64,000 nucleotides of DNA, taken from Gossypium raimondii (lineage: Eukaryota; Streptophyta; Magnoliopsida; Malvales; Malvaceae). The notes beneath the pieces were generated by a model that worked only from the letters and a program-made list of their open reading frames with translations, had not been told where the DNA came from and made no database searches. Positions 12,400 through 24,288 of the stretch are shown one piece after another (the stretch's first letter is position 1; the number at the start of each line of letters is the position of its first letter). The DNA is taken from positions 59,653,980-59,717,979 of the forward strand of contig NC_068575.1 in assembly GCF_025698545.1 (NCBI RefSeq), given 5' to 3'. Made by a program: the position numbers and the translations under genes.

Positions 12400-12915
12400 A
12401 ATGGTTGGGCAAAGGCAGGAGCATGGTTTGGATTGGATTTAAGTATGATATTGATGTATTTTATGTTTGTTTAAGCTCGATTCAGTCTAAATTTTTTCTA
12501 TATCTGTAAAAGATTAACTCAAACTTATTTTAGGTTCATTCATATTATTTTTAAAAATTTTAAAAATATTTATATTATTTTTAATATTTAATAATTTTAT
12601 ATTTATTGTAAATTTTCATATAATCATCTTAATATTATTTTAATGTTTATATTGGAGTAATATTATATATTTAGTATAGGTTTATTTTTTAATGTGTTAT
12701 AAATTATATAATATATAAAAAAAACATAATATAAAGTATTATAAACTTAAAAACGAATCAAATAGAATCGAACTCAGGCCTTGAATTTTTAACCTGAGCC
12801 CGATCCATATTTTAAAGAGACTTTAAATTTTTTGTCCTAACTCATTTTTCAGACTCAATAATTTTATCTAAATTTTTTCAAATTTTAAACAAACCTTCCT
12901 CCAAACCTGTCTAAT
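12400..12915. repeat. Dispersed repeat, copy 1
   Basis: The segment shares a series of blocks in the same order with 42495-42995: TTAAGTATGATA, TTTTATGTTTGTT, TATTATATATTTAGTATA, ATATAAAGTATTATAAACTT, GGCCTTGAAT and CATATTTTAAA. Two related copies 30 kb apart show a dispersed family, probably a nonautonomous transposon. No coding capacity; edges approximate. Confidence 0.6.
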
Positions 12916-13775
12916 ACAGATAATTTCGATACTCTTATTTGGGAATATTCTCACATGATTCGAAAATACGTGTTTTCAACTTTTCATATCACATGTTAGG
13001 CTGAATTCTTTGAAATTTCCAACACAGTCAGTTTTGTTGTAAGGTTGTTCATGAAATCTTCTTGATTTAGAAGCTTTTGTCGTTTCTAATGATTTTAACA
13101 TTTTATTTCATAATAATTTATTTCACCATTCAATTTAATTTTAAATATATATTTTTTGTTATTAATGGAAAAATCAATATTTTTAATTTTATTGTTGTGA
13201 CATACACATGAATTATACATTATCATTTAATTTATTTTTAAAAATAAAATTATTAAAAATATATTTATTAATATTTTCAAAATTAATTAAATATTGAGAG
13301 AATGATTAATAAGACTAAAATGATTTGTGATTATACTCTCTCTTTTTTTATGGGAATAATTTTAAATTGTTGAAGCCTTGATGTATGGATTTTACATTGA
13401 GAAAATGAGGAAAAAGTATCATCAATTTTCTTATTAAAGAAACTGGACTCTGAGATTAAATTAACATTGGTATTAATGCTTGCTCAAAATCGTTTCTATT
13501 TCTTTATATTAAATGGATGGAGTAGCCTAGATTCTTGGACAGGTCTAAAACAGCAGTGAAGTTCAAAGCATCGCATTCTAAGAACAAAATACGTTCAAAA
13601 TAAGAGATCTTTTTGCAGCTTTAGCATGCAAGACGGGCAATTTATTAGTGTTCGGCAGTGATCTCTTAGCATCAGCTTGATAAACAGTACAACTTCATGC
13701 CCAGGAAAAGGTTTATTTCCAAAGGAATATCCGCATACAACAACAACAATAAAGTGATTGAAGTACTTGGAGAGT

Positions 13776-15731
13776 TCATTTTTGTTTAGAAAGAGGGAAA
13801 CATTCTTTAAAGAAAGTATGAAGCTCTGATGAGTACAAGTTAGGGAAATTCCGGTAGTGGTCGACATGAGGAGATGTGCCAAAGTTGAAGGACGATACCT
13901 TTATCCCTTTCTTGCTCATCTCCTCGATACAACACTCAACTGACTTATATGGAACGACCTTATCAGCTGTGCTATAAAGATATAGCTGCGGACAGTGCGG
14001 ATGGGCCTCCAAAGCTGCATCAACCACCGCTCTAAACTTTCTGCAGTAGGAAGCACAAGTTGTTTATCACAAGCACAAGATTTGATTGCATTCGGAGAGA
14101 GCAAATAGCATGGCATGTATGTGTTCATTTAACATTTATGTGGGAAGCAAAATCGGATCATAATGGGAAAACCTACCTTTCCACTTCCGGCATATTTAGA
14201 ACGGATTTAAAGAACTTTTCCAGGGAAGCTAGCACTACAGCTTCAACCATTTGAGGTTCCGCTTTCTGTAATGTGGAATCGGTCCCTCCGTTTTCAGATC
14301 CATTCTTTGAGTTGAGTTTCTTCAGTATAGCAACAGCAAAACCAGCTGCCCAAACCTGCAAAGGATGAGCCCTTTTCACCTTGTTGGAAAGCATACATAA
14401 GAAAATGTGCACAAAACAGATAAAACATGACATCCAAGCTCATAATCAAAGAAAACTTTAGGAGAGTTTTATGAAAATCAAAATAGTATATGAACAAAGT
14501 TACTTAGAAGTTGAATTTGAACATCCAGACTACAGAGACTTCATCTGCTTCACAAATCAATACATATAATGCGCATTCTAAAGTCTTTTCTACAGCTAAC
14601 AAAAAAAAGCATAACACAAGTATTTCAACTTTGATCATACAATTAGAGTAGTGCTACTGAAGTGATAGAAATTTCCAAATGTTTTGTCCAGAACCTGGAC
14701 TCGTACTGAATTCTTTTTTATCAAAGGCCAAGATTAGTATCTTATTGATTCCACTGTGTCTATTCAAGAGCAGACCTTTAGTGATATAAGCTAAAGAACT
14801 CTGCTCATAATTTGATATAAAACTTTCATTTCAAAACTCAAAAGCTTACTGTGAACTGAAATCAATCGTCTAAGAACATTAAGAACATCATAAATAATAA
14901 CCTTAGGATTTAAAGGGTCAGCTGATCCTGAATCAAAAATTACTCCTTTTATCATCTCTTTCAACCCCTCTCTTCTCTGAAAACGCTCAATCACTGAACC
15001 GTATCTGCCAAATAATGCCAGAATTTACTTTTCCTTGTGCAAAATTCCAAAATCAAAGACCTTTAGTCATACCAGAAAAAGGAAAAAAAAGGAACTTACA
15101 CGAGCCAGCCAGTGTTGCTAAAAGTATGGAAAATGAAGCACCTTTCGCGACCATCGTCCTCTTTCTCCGAACCCCAGGTGGCCAACCCATTAGCCAATTC
15201 AGCTATCCGCCGGTCAAGCATTGAAACCGGATCCAAGCATAGTAAATCCTTAAGTTCTACAAGAAAAGTAACTGCATGGATTCCCCTGGAATTATACCAT
15301 TCCACATATCTATTTAAGTGTTTGTTTGTAGCCCCAAGCCATCCCAAAAGAACCACGGTTATGATTTTGTCTTTGTTCCCCAGAGCCTTAGCTTGTCCAC
15401 CACCATCGATCTCAATCTCCGGAGCTTTGTTCCAACCCAAATACGTGCCATTGGCAGTTGACTCGATGAATGCGTTGGAAGAAGAAAAAACGGAGGAAAA
15501 AGAAGAAGCAAAGGAATTAGCCGACGGTCCAAAAAAGGGATTGTTTTGGAAGCTCTGAGGGAGTTTAAGAAAAAGGGTTCTTGCGAATCGAGTTGGACAT
15601 GGCTGTGTTGATGTTCTTCTTGTGATGATGGACGGAAAATGGGGAGCGTTGAAGGAAGCAGCTTTCATGGCGGAAACTTCGAGATGAGGATTTAAAACAG
15701 GGAGAGGTTCATGTAATGGCTTCTTCAACAT
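13776..15731 (-). CDS. DUF829 (TMEM53-like) alpha/beta-hydrolase, 4 exons
   Basis: Exons on the minus strand are 15731-15100, 15004-14902, 14355-14177 and 14040-13776, giving 392 residues with all frames closing. The DUF829 fold begins near [13 protein letters not shown] (about 122-134). The likely nucleophile is S205 in FHTFSNTGW, the likely acid D331 in YSTADKVVP and the likely histidine H363 or H366 in SPHVDHYR. This is the triad order of alpha/beta-hydrolases. The substrate is not known for plant members. The first 60 or so residues are rich in Ser, Thr and basic residues; starting from the second Met (M22, at 15668) the sequence looks like an organelle transit peptide. Either ATG could be used. 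No membrane segment is obvious and no damage is seen. Confidence 0.9.
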
Positions 15732-16196
15732 TGAAAATAGATCCGGGCTCTACTAAAATGGCTTCGGTTCTCCCTTGTTGAAAGTTCTTCAGTACATACA
15801 CTACTCACCTACTTCCTTTACTGATCTAAGCTTTGACTTGGCTCTTAATGCGTCAATTAAAATTCCATTTAGATCCTTTGGTTTTCGCATTAATTAGACT
15901 CGGGGGGATCGACCATTACTAACTTGTCCCAGAAAATGACAAACACTGTTAAGAAGCTACATGATTGTCTGAGCAGTGAAATATGAACACTTATTATTCG
16001 TGTTAGTCTTCGGAAAAAAAAAAAACTGAAACCTGTGATTCTTTCTTGATAACTTCAAAAGAGAGTGAGAAAATGGTTTAATTCAAGCTTTGGAATTAGA
16101 AGTTTTTGAATAAAAATCAAATTACAATACATGGATTTCATCACAAGTGATCATTTTCACTGTAGTAAATGTTTCATTGTCGGGTTTTTTAACTAC
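15732..16196. other. Promoter side of the hydrolase gene
   Basis: About 465 bp lie between the hydrolase start and the left end of the MULE. It should hold the hydrolase promoter and leader (minus strand). I see no exon and no clear TATA box. Confidence 0.4.
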
Positions 16197-16272
16197 ATAA
16201 TATAAAATTAAAAAAATATTGAAATCACATGTTTCAAAAATTATGTACTAAAATGATATATTCAAAGAGGTG
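16197..16272. repeat. Left terminal inverted repeat of the MULE
   Basis: It pairs with 27068-27145 with few mismatches and a 3-base gap. The core ACATGTTTCAAAAATTATGT is identical in the two copies. Confidence 0.75.
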
Positions 16273-16681
16273 GAATCAATAAGAAACTAATCTTGGATGA
16301 AAACAAGAATTTGCATGAAAACAAAAAATAAAAAAATGATGGAGGTAGCTTAATAGGCGGCACTTAAAGAAAATACGGGTCAAATACGACTCATATATGA
16401 TACAAACTGGACCCAAAACCTGACTTGCTGTCATAGATGGGACAGCACAATGGGCCACGCCTAGGGAAGAGGCGGCACCCACTGGTCACGCCTTCGGCAG
16501 AGGTGGCACCACCGGTCACGCCATCTCCATAGGCGGCACTAGCCTGCAGTGTTAGGCGATGGGACGGGTCATGGCTTCAACCCATGAGTTGTGTGTTTGG
16601 GGACCTTATAATGGTCCCCAATGCCCCATTTTTGGCTGGAAGAGAAAGTTTTTGAAGAAAATAAGAGAAGAAGGAGGATGG

Positions 16682-16714
16682 GAGGGCAGGGCAGGGCAGG
16701 GCAGGGCGAGGCGG
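16682..16714 (+). other. G-quadruplex-like GGGCA repeat
   Basis: Five GGG runs separated by one or two bases (AGGGCAGGGCAGGGCAGGGC core) are followed by GAGGCGGG. This meets the usual G-quadruplex pattern. It starts a purine-rich tract that continues to about 16820. It lies in the left arm of the MULE and is not a coding repeat of any known protein. Confidence 0.75.
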
Positions 16715-17376
16715 GAAGGTAAGGGAAGGGAAAATGAAAGAAAAAAAGAGAAGCATAATAGAAAGAGGGAAGGAGAAAGAGAATGAAAAAAATAAATAGA
16801 AAAGGAAAGAAGAGTTTATTGTTTAGGGATGATTAGGTGTTTAAGAAAATGTATTTTTTATAAAGTAATGTTAATTTAATTTGTTTTTGTTGTTATTATT
16901 GTTGATTTAATTCGGATTTAATTTTTAATTTGATTTTTGTAATGTATTATTTGGTTAAAAGAGCTATTAAGGTATGTTTGTATTTGTTTTATATTTTCAT
17001 TCATTCAAAATTTATTTTAATGTTTACTAAAGGAAAAAGACCTATTTATGTTTTGTACAAATAATGTTTTATTTTTTTATGTAATTTATTTGTTATGTGA
17101 ATTTTAGGTTGATTAGATTTGTTTTTATGTAATTTATTTGGCATGTTATTTTGATTATTTTAATATAATTTTTATTTTTATGTAGGTAAAAGATGAGACC
17201 ATTAATATGAAATTTGTGAATGGGACCATTGAGTTGGAATTTATGAGATAAATTAGGAATTAGTTTATATGTTCTAATTTCTTAAGATTTTATAATTGAG
17301 ATTAAGAGTTTATGTTTTTAAATTTTATTTTATGTTTTTTATAAATATTATAAATGAAATTTCTTTTGAATCCTTC

Positions 17377-20112
17377 TGTCGAAACCATTTTTTGAAAAAC
17401 TAAAAAGTTTGTTGTCGACTTTAAAAAAAATGAAAATTGGAGTCGCCACCGATCTTTTATTAAGGTGTGACCGGTTCACCATTAAAAATAAATTTTAGGT
17501 CTGCGAGATTTGAGAAAATAGGCCCGGGAGTCGGTTACGTACGAGGAAGGGTTAGCACCCTCGTGACGCCCAAAATTGGTACCGAATCGATTATTTAATG
17601 TCTTAGTGTCGGAACATTGAAAAGATTTCAAAATAGGATCCTTTTATCTTGAATAAAATGAAATGGATAATAAGACTCCCTTACTTCAAGGAAATAAATT
17701 ATCATACTCAGTAAGTTAGAGTGCAATATTCCAAATCCTCAAAATTAAGTTGACTTTTAAAATCTATGCATCTTGAGAAGGGTATTTGATTATTTGGGTC
17801 AAATGAGAAAATCAAAACCCAGTAAGTTAGGGTTAAATTTCACAAAATTCCTAAATATCGAATATTGCCTTTATTTCTATTTGTTTAAAAAAAACATCGT
17901 CTCGAGAAAACAATATGTAACATCCAATGCGTTAGGACACCGCGTATCGAATTCCCGAGAATGAGCTTTTTATTTATGTTTTAATTAAAGAAAATTCTCG
18001 ATTATTTAGATTTAACGGGGAAAATTGGAACCCAATACGTTAGGGCTCAATTCTTTCAAAGATTCCAAATACCGAACTTTGCATTATCTTGAAAGTTTTT
18101 GAATAATCGGTTTTGATATTAAACCATATTAAACACGACTTTTTGAACGAATAAAGCACAATGGAATAACAATGCACGACGCGAGGCGATAATTCATAAA
18201 CCACAATATAAGTTAATAAACACTAATAATAAATGAATACCAATAAACAAATATCATATGCATAAAGGCAATAATTTCACATCACATGTAAATATCAACA
18301 TTAACATTTAAAAGCTAATAGTAATAAAAAATACTAAGAAACAAGTGAATTAATACAAACACTAACCCAATGTACAAGTTTGAAATAACTAAAAATATGA
18401 AAGAAATGAAATTATATATTAAAATAAATTTAAAATAAGTAATACATAAATGAAATTTTGAAATAAATTAAAAATACGGTTAAAGATAAATACTACATAA
18501 AATAATAATGTCCAAATAAATTTTAAAGTAAGTATTATGTAAAAATAAATCAAAGTACATTAAATAATACATATATGTACATATATTTATAATAACAATA
18601 TATAATGAAGATTAAACAATAATACTCAATAAATTTTGAAACAAATGTATAATAAATCCAAAGTGGAAATGCAATTTTATTTATAATATAAAATAATACT
18701 ACATAAAAAATACGTAATGAAACTAACTATTAATATATGATAATAATTCAAAACTTAAAGTAATAATATAAATAACAAAATAAATAAACATATAAACTAA
18801 TACAAATAATAATACTAATAATTATAGTAACATTAATAATAATACAATAATAATAAAAATAGTTAAGTAATTTAAAAAGCGCAAGGGGGACTAAATCGAA
18901 AGTTAAATCCGAATTTAAGGGAAAGAAAATGCAATTAGAAATGTCTAAGGGTCGTGTCAAAACATGCGCGCAATATTAGGGACCAAAAAGGGAAATAATC
19001 CCGTGCCCTCAAAACGCAGCATTGCATGTGGACTAAGATGAAATCCGTAGGAAAATAGACGGCCCAATTTAAAGAAACAACATAAACTAGGTTGAACCAA
19101 AGCGCAAAAGTGGAGGACCTAGCGCGCAAATAACCCTACCAATACCAGGACACGCAGATCTAATCCGTTTCGGGTCGGATCATTGGGTTATAGGATTGAA
19201 CGACATCGTTTTGAGGGTATTGAAACAAACCTCAAACGGTGTCATTTTACATGGCCCTTATAAATTAAAAAGGGAAAATGCTTCAACCATTTTGAATCAA
19301 AGAAAACCCTAGCCGCTCTCCACTTAAAAACTTGGCCGTTTGAACACCGATTAATCTCCACCCAGACTCCGACAGCGACAGAGGGAGCGAAGACCCAACG
19401 GCGCTGCTAAAAGGTAATCCCTGCTTTTTATTTTATATCTATCCTTATGTATACATACATCTGATAAAAAACAGAAAAAGAAAGAAATATCAATCGGAAA
19501 CAGAACAGATTGAAAAAGAGAAAAAGAAAACCTCATTATTTTTGTATTGATTTTGTGTCTCTTTTGATACAGTATGCGTGAATAACCTTTTTTACAGAAG
19601 ACGATTGGCCTTATATAGCCAAAACAGAAAGAAGAAACCAAAATAAAATTCTCTAAAACTCTTTTTTTCTTTTACATTTTTTATTTTTCTGCTATTATCT
19701 TCTGTCCATTTGTTATGGTATCTTTCTTTGCTGTTGCTCTCTGTTTTTGTTGCTCGTTTGCTTGTCCTTTGCAGGTACGGGTACGGAGGTGCGCGGGATA
19801 TGGCACGTACGGAAGCTAGCTGGGGGCGTGCGTAGAGTGGCTCGGCAGCGGCGCCTCAGCTTGCTTCAGAAACTGCTAGGGTTTTCTGATTCTTTCTTTG
19901 TTTTGGGCTCATTGGGCTAAAGGTTTTTTAGGTTAGTGGGCTAGGTTAAATTTGGATTTAGGTTTGATTTTAGTTGGGTCTTAGTGGGTTAATAACTTGT
20001 ATTGGACTGTTTTTATTGGACTTTTGATTTTAATTTTATTTATTTGGCTTTTTATTTTTATTTACTTGTTTTTTTTATATGCATGTGGGCCGGGCATAAA
20101 TGGGGTATTACA
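17377..20112 (+). mobile_element. LTR of a truncated retroelement
   Basis: The segment begins TGTCGAAACCATTTTTTG and ends GGGGTATTACA, TG..CA ends as in LTRs. It shares landmarks with the solo LTR at 43610: CCATTTTTT near the start, AGGTGTGACCGG versus AGGTGTGATCGG, GGGAGTCGGTTACGTAC versus GGGAGTCGATTACGTAC, and CCCAAAATTG. The flanking 5-mers differ (CCTTC and GCTGC), so it is not a clean solo LTR. About 280 bp of apparent internal retroelement sequence follows (20113-20395), after which PMD sequence begins abruptly. I read it as a 5' LTR plus a stub of the body. Confidence 0.7.
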
Positions 20113-20395
20113 GCTGCCCCTCTTTGCTCATTGCTGTGTAACGGGAATGAAGCAAAGACTAAAAAGGGCCAATTTTGCCCGGTCGTGCTAGACCTTGGTA
20201 TTTTTTTTTCTTCAAGTTGTCTCATCCCATCCTACAGCATCTTCAGATGTATAGGAATTGCTTCGATCCACTCCACTGCAACATGGGGGAGATAGGATTC
20301 GTAGCTTGTAACTTTTGGAAAGTAAAATTTGCCATTGTGGCTTCAATCTGTTCCGCTGCCCTCGTCTGCCCACATTCATTCTCATCTGTGGTGCA
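20113..20395 (+). other. Stub of retroelement internal sequence
   Basis: It starts directly after the LTR end with GCTGCCCCTCTTTGCTC. It does not read as PMD protein and has no intact frame of a retroelement protein. It runs into PMD-like coding sequence near 20396. The assignment to the retroelement is inference from position. Confidence 0.4.
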
Positions 20396-21130
20396 TTAAC
20401 GCACCAATTATCAATTTTCAGACAGTCGAGTGGTATAACGGGGATCAAGTACTCCGGCAGTTTGGTTGCATCCAGTATATCCCGAATCCGCCAATGCAGT
20501 TGGGGAAGATTCACGGGATTAACAAGAGAGGAAAACAATGAAATAATTGGGGGGTTGTGCACCAGAAATATATTGCAATGTGGGATAATCGGATGGCGCG
20601 GAGACCTCAAATGGAAATTTCTTCCGATTTGCAACCATCGTTAAAGTATATAAAATGGTACTTTAGTACGGGAAAACCATATTTACTTGGTGGGTAGTTA
20701 ACTATAGTCCTTCGCACATGCATCGACTTGGGGCATACGAGCTAGTGCCCGAGCCCGAGTGGTCGTATACACATTCCGCTGATAGTTCTTATCACCCGGA
20801 GTTGCGGGTCAATGACTATTTCCGGGCTCTTCAGGACACAGATATCATTCTGGGTTTGATATCTTTAGTCCAGTACCATCGTAGTACAGCAGTCCTCCCG
20901 CCCCGTATCCACTGCGTTACTCCACTCCTCTTAGGTCATATTCATCGCAGTATAGCATTCCTCCCGGCTCAAGCTCATCGATGGCGTTCAGGGCATATGA
21001 TTTTTCTTCCATGTTTCGCACACACCAACCTGCGACTGAAGAGGATGTTGATCGCCGCGATCACCCCCAACGTGAATGTTGACCCCCGCAAAAATATACT
21101 CCTAGGACCACACCATCAAACTATCAATTT
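20396..21130 (+). pseudogene. Plant mobile domain (PMD) protein fragment
   Basis: The reading frame starting near 20403 gives INFQTVEWYNGDQVLRQFG and later WGVVHQKYIAMWDNRM and STGKPYLLGG, which is the look of the C-terminal part of aminotransferase-like/PMD proteins found in plant transposons. In-frame stops occur (TGA near 20538, TAG near 20695). After a shift the frame continues with YHPELR and, in another frame, SSSMAFRAYDF and ATEEDVDRRDHPQRE. The N-terminal half of the domain is missing where the LTR fragment abuts. It sits convergent to the MULE transposase. The function is lost. Confidence 0.65.
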
Positions 21131-21532
21131 TAAGGGTTTCTTACAATTTAAATATTACAAAGTTTGTACTTTTTATTTTAAAAAATATAAATTAAGAAAA
21201 AGATGATCTTTGTATTTATTTAATTAGATTAATTACAGCATTAAAACTTGGAACAAACTTTGTGGTCATAAATTAGATTAATTACAATATTACAACACTA
21301 AAACTTAGAACAAAACTTAGAACAAGTTTTGTAATATAAATTTTGTAAAATAAATTAAATACATTACAATATTAAAATTGGAACAAACATTGTAATATAA
21401 ATTTTGTTATATAAATTAAATACATTACAACATTAAAATTTGGAACAAACTTTGTAACATAAATTAGGTACATTGGATTACATAAGCTCAATTCCTACCC
21501 AATCGTGACAATTGTCCAATATGGTAGTTTCA
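21131..21532. other. Spacer between the PMD and MURA pseudogenes
   Basis: AT-rich sequence containing a loose tandem repeat built on TAAATTA, ACATTACAA and TTGGAACAAACTTTGTAA (about 21220-21470, three to four imperfect copies). Nothing coding is seen. Confidence 0.55.
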
Positions 21533-22006
21533 CTATGGGCATTTACTCCTATTATGACCAGCTAATTTGCATAATCCACAATGCTTACCGTTGGATTTCT
21601 CCTTAATGTCCATTTCATTATGGATTATTGGATGATTTCGGACGACCTTTCGGATTCCTTCGTAACCCATTGTCTGAGACAAGCTCAAAAGTCGTCGGAG
21701 ACACCTCCTCCGTAGATAGGTCAGGTAGGACTGGGAACTTATTCTCCTAGACACGCAACGTGCGCTCGAGAGTGTACACATCATCGACAATTTGTTCAAC
21801 ATTAAGTGAGACTTTAGCACACGCTGCCACGACATGCGCACATGGATAATGAAGTGTTTAGAACCTCTATAATCACACCGTCTGTTTGGGAGATCAACTC
21901 TATAGGACCTAGGTGGTATACCGGGTCGATGACCGATGGTCTCCGTAACTTAAAACGTTTCAAGACGTCGTGAATATACTTCTACATTCATCGATCTCGC
22001 CATCCG

Positions 22007-23311
22007 TGTAACAGCCCAATTTTCAGTAGTGTCAAAACAGTGATTTGAGATCACTAAATTCGATGAAAAAGTTAGAAAAATTTATTAATTAATAATTATA
22101 AGTTAAGTGTGATTTTAGAAATATTTTTGAATTAGTGAATTTTGTGATTTAAAAGAAATTATTAGGTAAATTGGGTCAAAAACGAGGTATAGAGACCTCG
22201 ATATTATAAACTAAGCCGTAAATATTTTTATAAATATTTACGAGTGTCATTAGGTAGTATAAAAGTTTCGTTAAGAAATTTTAACGTTTCGATGGTTAAT
22301 TGATTAAAAGGATTAAATTGCAATAGATATAAAAGTTTAATTAAAGATTAAAGAAAAGTTAAAAGGACCAAATAGGAATTATGCCTTTTTCTAAATTTGA
22401 GACGGCATAGCTAAAGAAATATCTGAGATATTTTAGTTAATATATATTATATTTATTTACTTAATAAATAAGTATTATATTAATTATATTATTATAATAT
22501 TATATTATTATATATATATATAACAAATAGAAAATAAGGAAAGAAACAGAATTGAAAAACGCAACAGAGAAATAGAAAGGAAAGAAAGAGAAGGGAATTT
22601 TGGGGTTTTGAAGTTCCAAGCTCAATTGGTAAGTTAATTTAATTCCTTTTTTTGTAATTTTTGAGTTTTTGGAGTTCTAGAACAACATATGTCATGATTT
22701 ATGTTGAAATTTTGAAAGATAGTTGATTTTTAAACATGAGTTATGTTGAATTAATTGACGAATTAGGGGTTAAATTGATTGAATTTCAAGTTAGAAGTTA
22801 GTAAAGGGTTGATTTGTAAAATAAATTATAGGTTTTGAATTAATAGGGACTAAATTGAGAGAATTTCGAAATTAAGGATTTATGGTGAAATTAGAGAGTA
22901 AAATTAGTTTAAAGTGGGAATGGAATGAAAATATGAAATTAGTTTTGAGAATAAAAGTTAGTTTCGGTTCAGGGACTAAATTGGAATTTAGGAAAATACT
23001 GAGTAAAAATTGAAATATTTAATGTGAGATTGAATGGTGTTGTATTGATGATTTTTAATTGTTTTAATTCCGTAGCTAGCGTCGTACCAAAATTCTCGTC
23101 TAAAAAGGGGAAAAATATAGTCGACATCGAATAGCTCGGAATTCATGGTTTGTATTTCTATAATCCGAATCTAATTGTTAATTTTTGTAATTTGATTAAA
23201 TGTTATAGTAAGTGATTGAGGTGAGAATTATTGTGTTTTACAATTGAAATAGATTGTCTTGATATGTGATGAAATTATATTGGTTGAATTGAATTGGAAT
23301 ATATATTATGA

Positions 23312-23347
<36 letters not shown>

Positions 23348-24288
23348 AAATGTGAAATTGAGCAAATATGATAATTGGATTATTTTTTATATGTATAAAA
23401 TTCAGTTTTAATGCCCAAGTAGATAGAATTTAGAACTACTGGGATATTAGTGGCATGCCATTAGGGAACTTTAGCGCGTTATCTGATTATTAGCACATCT
23501 GTGCTATCTGATTATTAGCACATCAGTGCTATCTGATTACTAGCACGTCAATGCTCTCTGTTTAGCACATCTGTTTCTCTGATAGCACTTCGTGTTTCTG
23601 CTCATTAGTGCATAACAATGCACCTCTCAGTATTTGTTCCGATATCCGTGTGTTCTATAAAATCCACTTTGGGCTAAGAATAAGAATACGAGATAGTAAA
23701 CTGAAAATAGAATGTGAAATATGTTGTAAATACATGGAATACACGAGTTATATACTCATAAATTGATTGTGGAATGGATAGTGCCATTGTTTAAATGATA
23801 CGTGAATAAATTATAGAAATGTATTATATATAGCAAGTGATGAAAATTGAGTATTGTGTGATTTTAAATATTCAATTGTACTTAACATTTTATTATACAT
23901 ATTTTATTGTTTTATTTTTAAATATTTGGATTATAGAAATACCACTGAGTTTTTACTCAGAGTACAGTTTTGTTTTCCGTGCGCAGGTTAAGTACTTAAG
24001 TTTGATCGCTGATTCAGCATCCAACAACGATCCCGAACTCAAATATGGTGATGTTTATTTCTCTGTGTCAGCATGTACCTAGAGTGTCTAAATATTAGTT
24101 ATTTTGTGTTTGATTGTAAATGAAGTTATAAGATCTATTTTTGAGAGTTTATAATTTGGATTAAAACGATGCTTGATGACTTGTTTTGATGATATAAAAT
24201 GTTTGAGATTTCTGTCTGTTTGATCTGTAATCTCCGGTAATGCTTCGTAACCTGATTCCGGCGAGGGATACGGGTTGGGGGTGTTACA
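22007..24288 (+). mobile_element. Solo LTR inside the MULE transposase (TSD ATCCG)
   Basis: It begins TGTAACAGCCCAATTTTC and ends GGGGGTGTTACA, 2,282 bp, flanked by the perfect 5-bp duplication ATCCG (22002-22006 and 24289-24293). No internal retroelement sequence or second LTR is present, so the body was lost by LTR-LTR recombination. It contains a short imperfect tandem repeat of GCACATC-type units (about 23485-23630) and a TA/TG microsatellite at 23306-23348. The start is homologous to the solo LTR at 45014 (GATCACTAAATTCGA and TATAAGTTAA shared). Confidence 0.93.
23306..23348. repeat. (TA)n(TG)n microsatellite
   Basis: About eleven TA units are followed by six TG units inside the solo LTR. 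Confidence 0.9.

Larger units (their letters stand above)
9716..13775. other. AT-rich intergenic stretch with decayed repeats
   Basis: I see no exon or known protein in these 4 kb. It contains two repeat-like segments listed separately (10036-10670 and about 12400-12915). The open frame of 72 codons at 10819 has no family features. The last few hundred bases before 13775 should be the 3' untranslated region of the hydrolase gene on the minus strand. Confidence 0.5.

Noticed and set aside
16559-16786. Open frame of 75 codons rich in Arg, Lys, Glu and Gly
   Set aside because: It is the translation of a purine-rich tract with GGGCA repeats in a MULE arm; no protein family features.
17372-20117. 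LTR at 17377 as another solo LTR
   Set aside because: Its flanking 5-mers (CCTTC and GCTGC) do not match, and retroelement body-like sequence follows.
21853-22001. MULE transposase called as an active gene
   Set aside because: Frame changes, stops and the solo-LTR insertion break it in several places.
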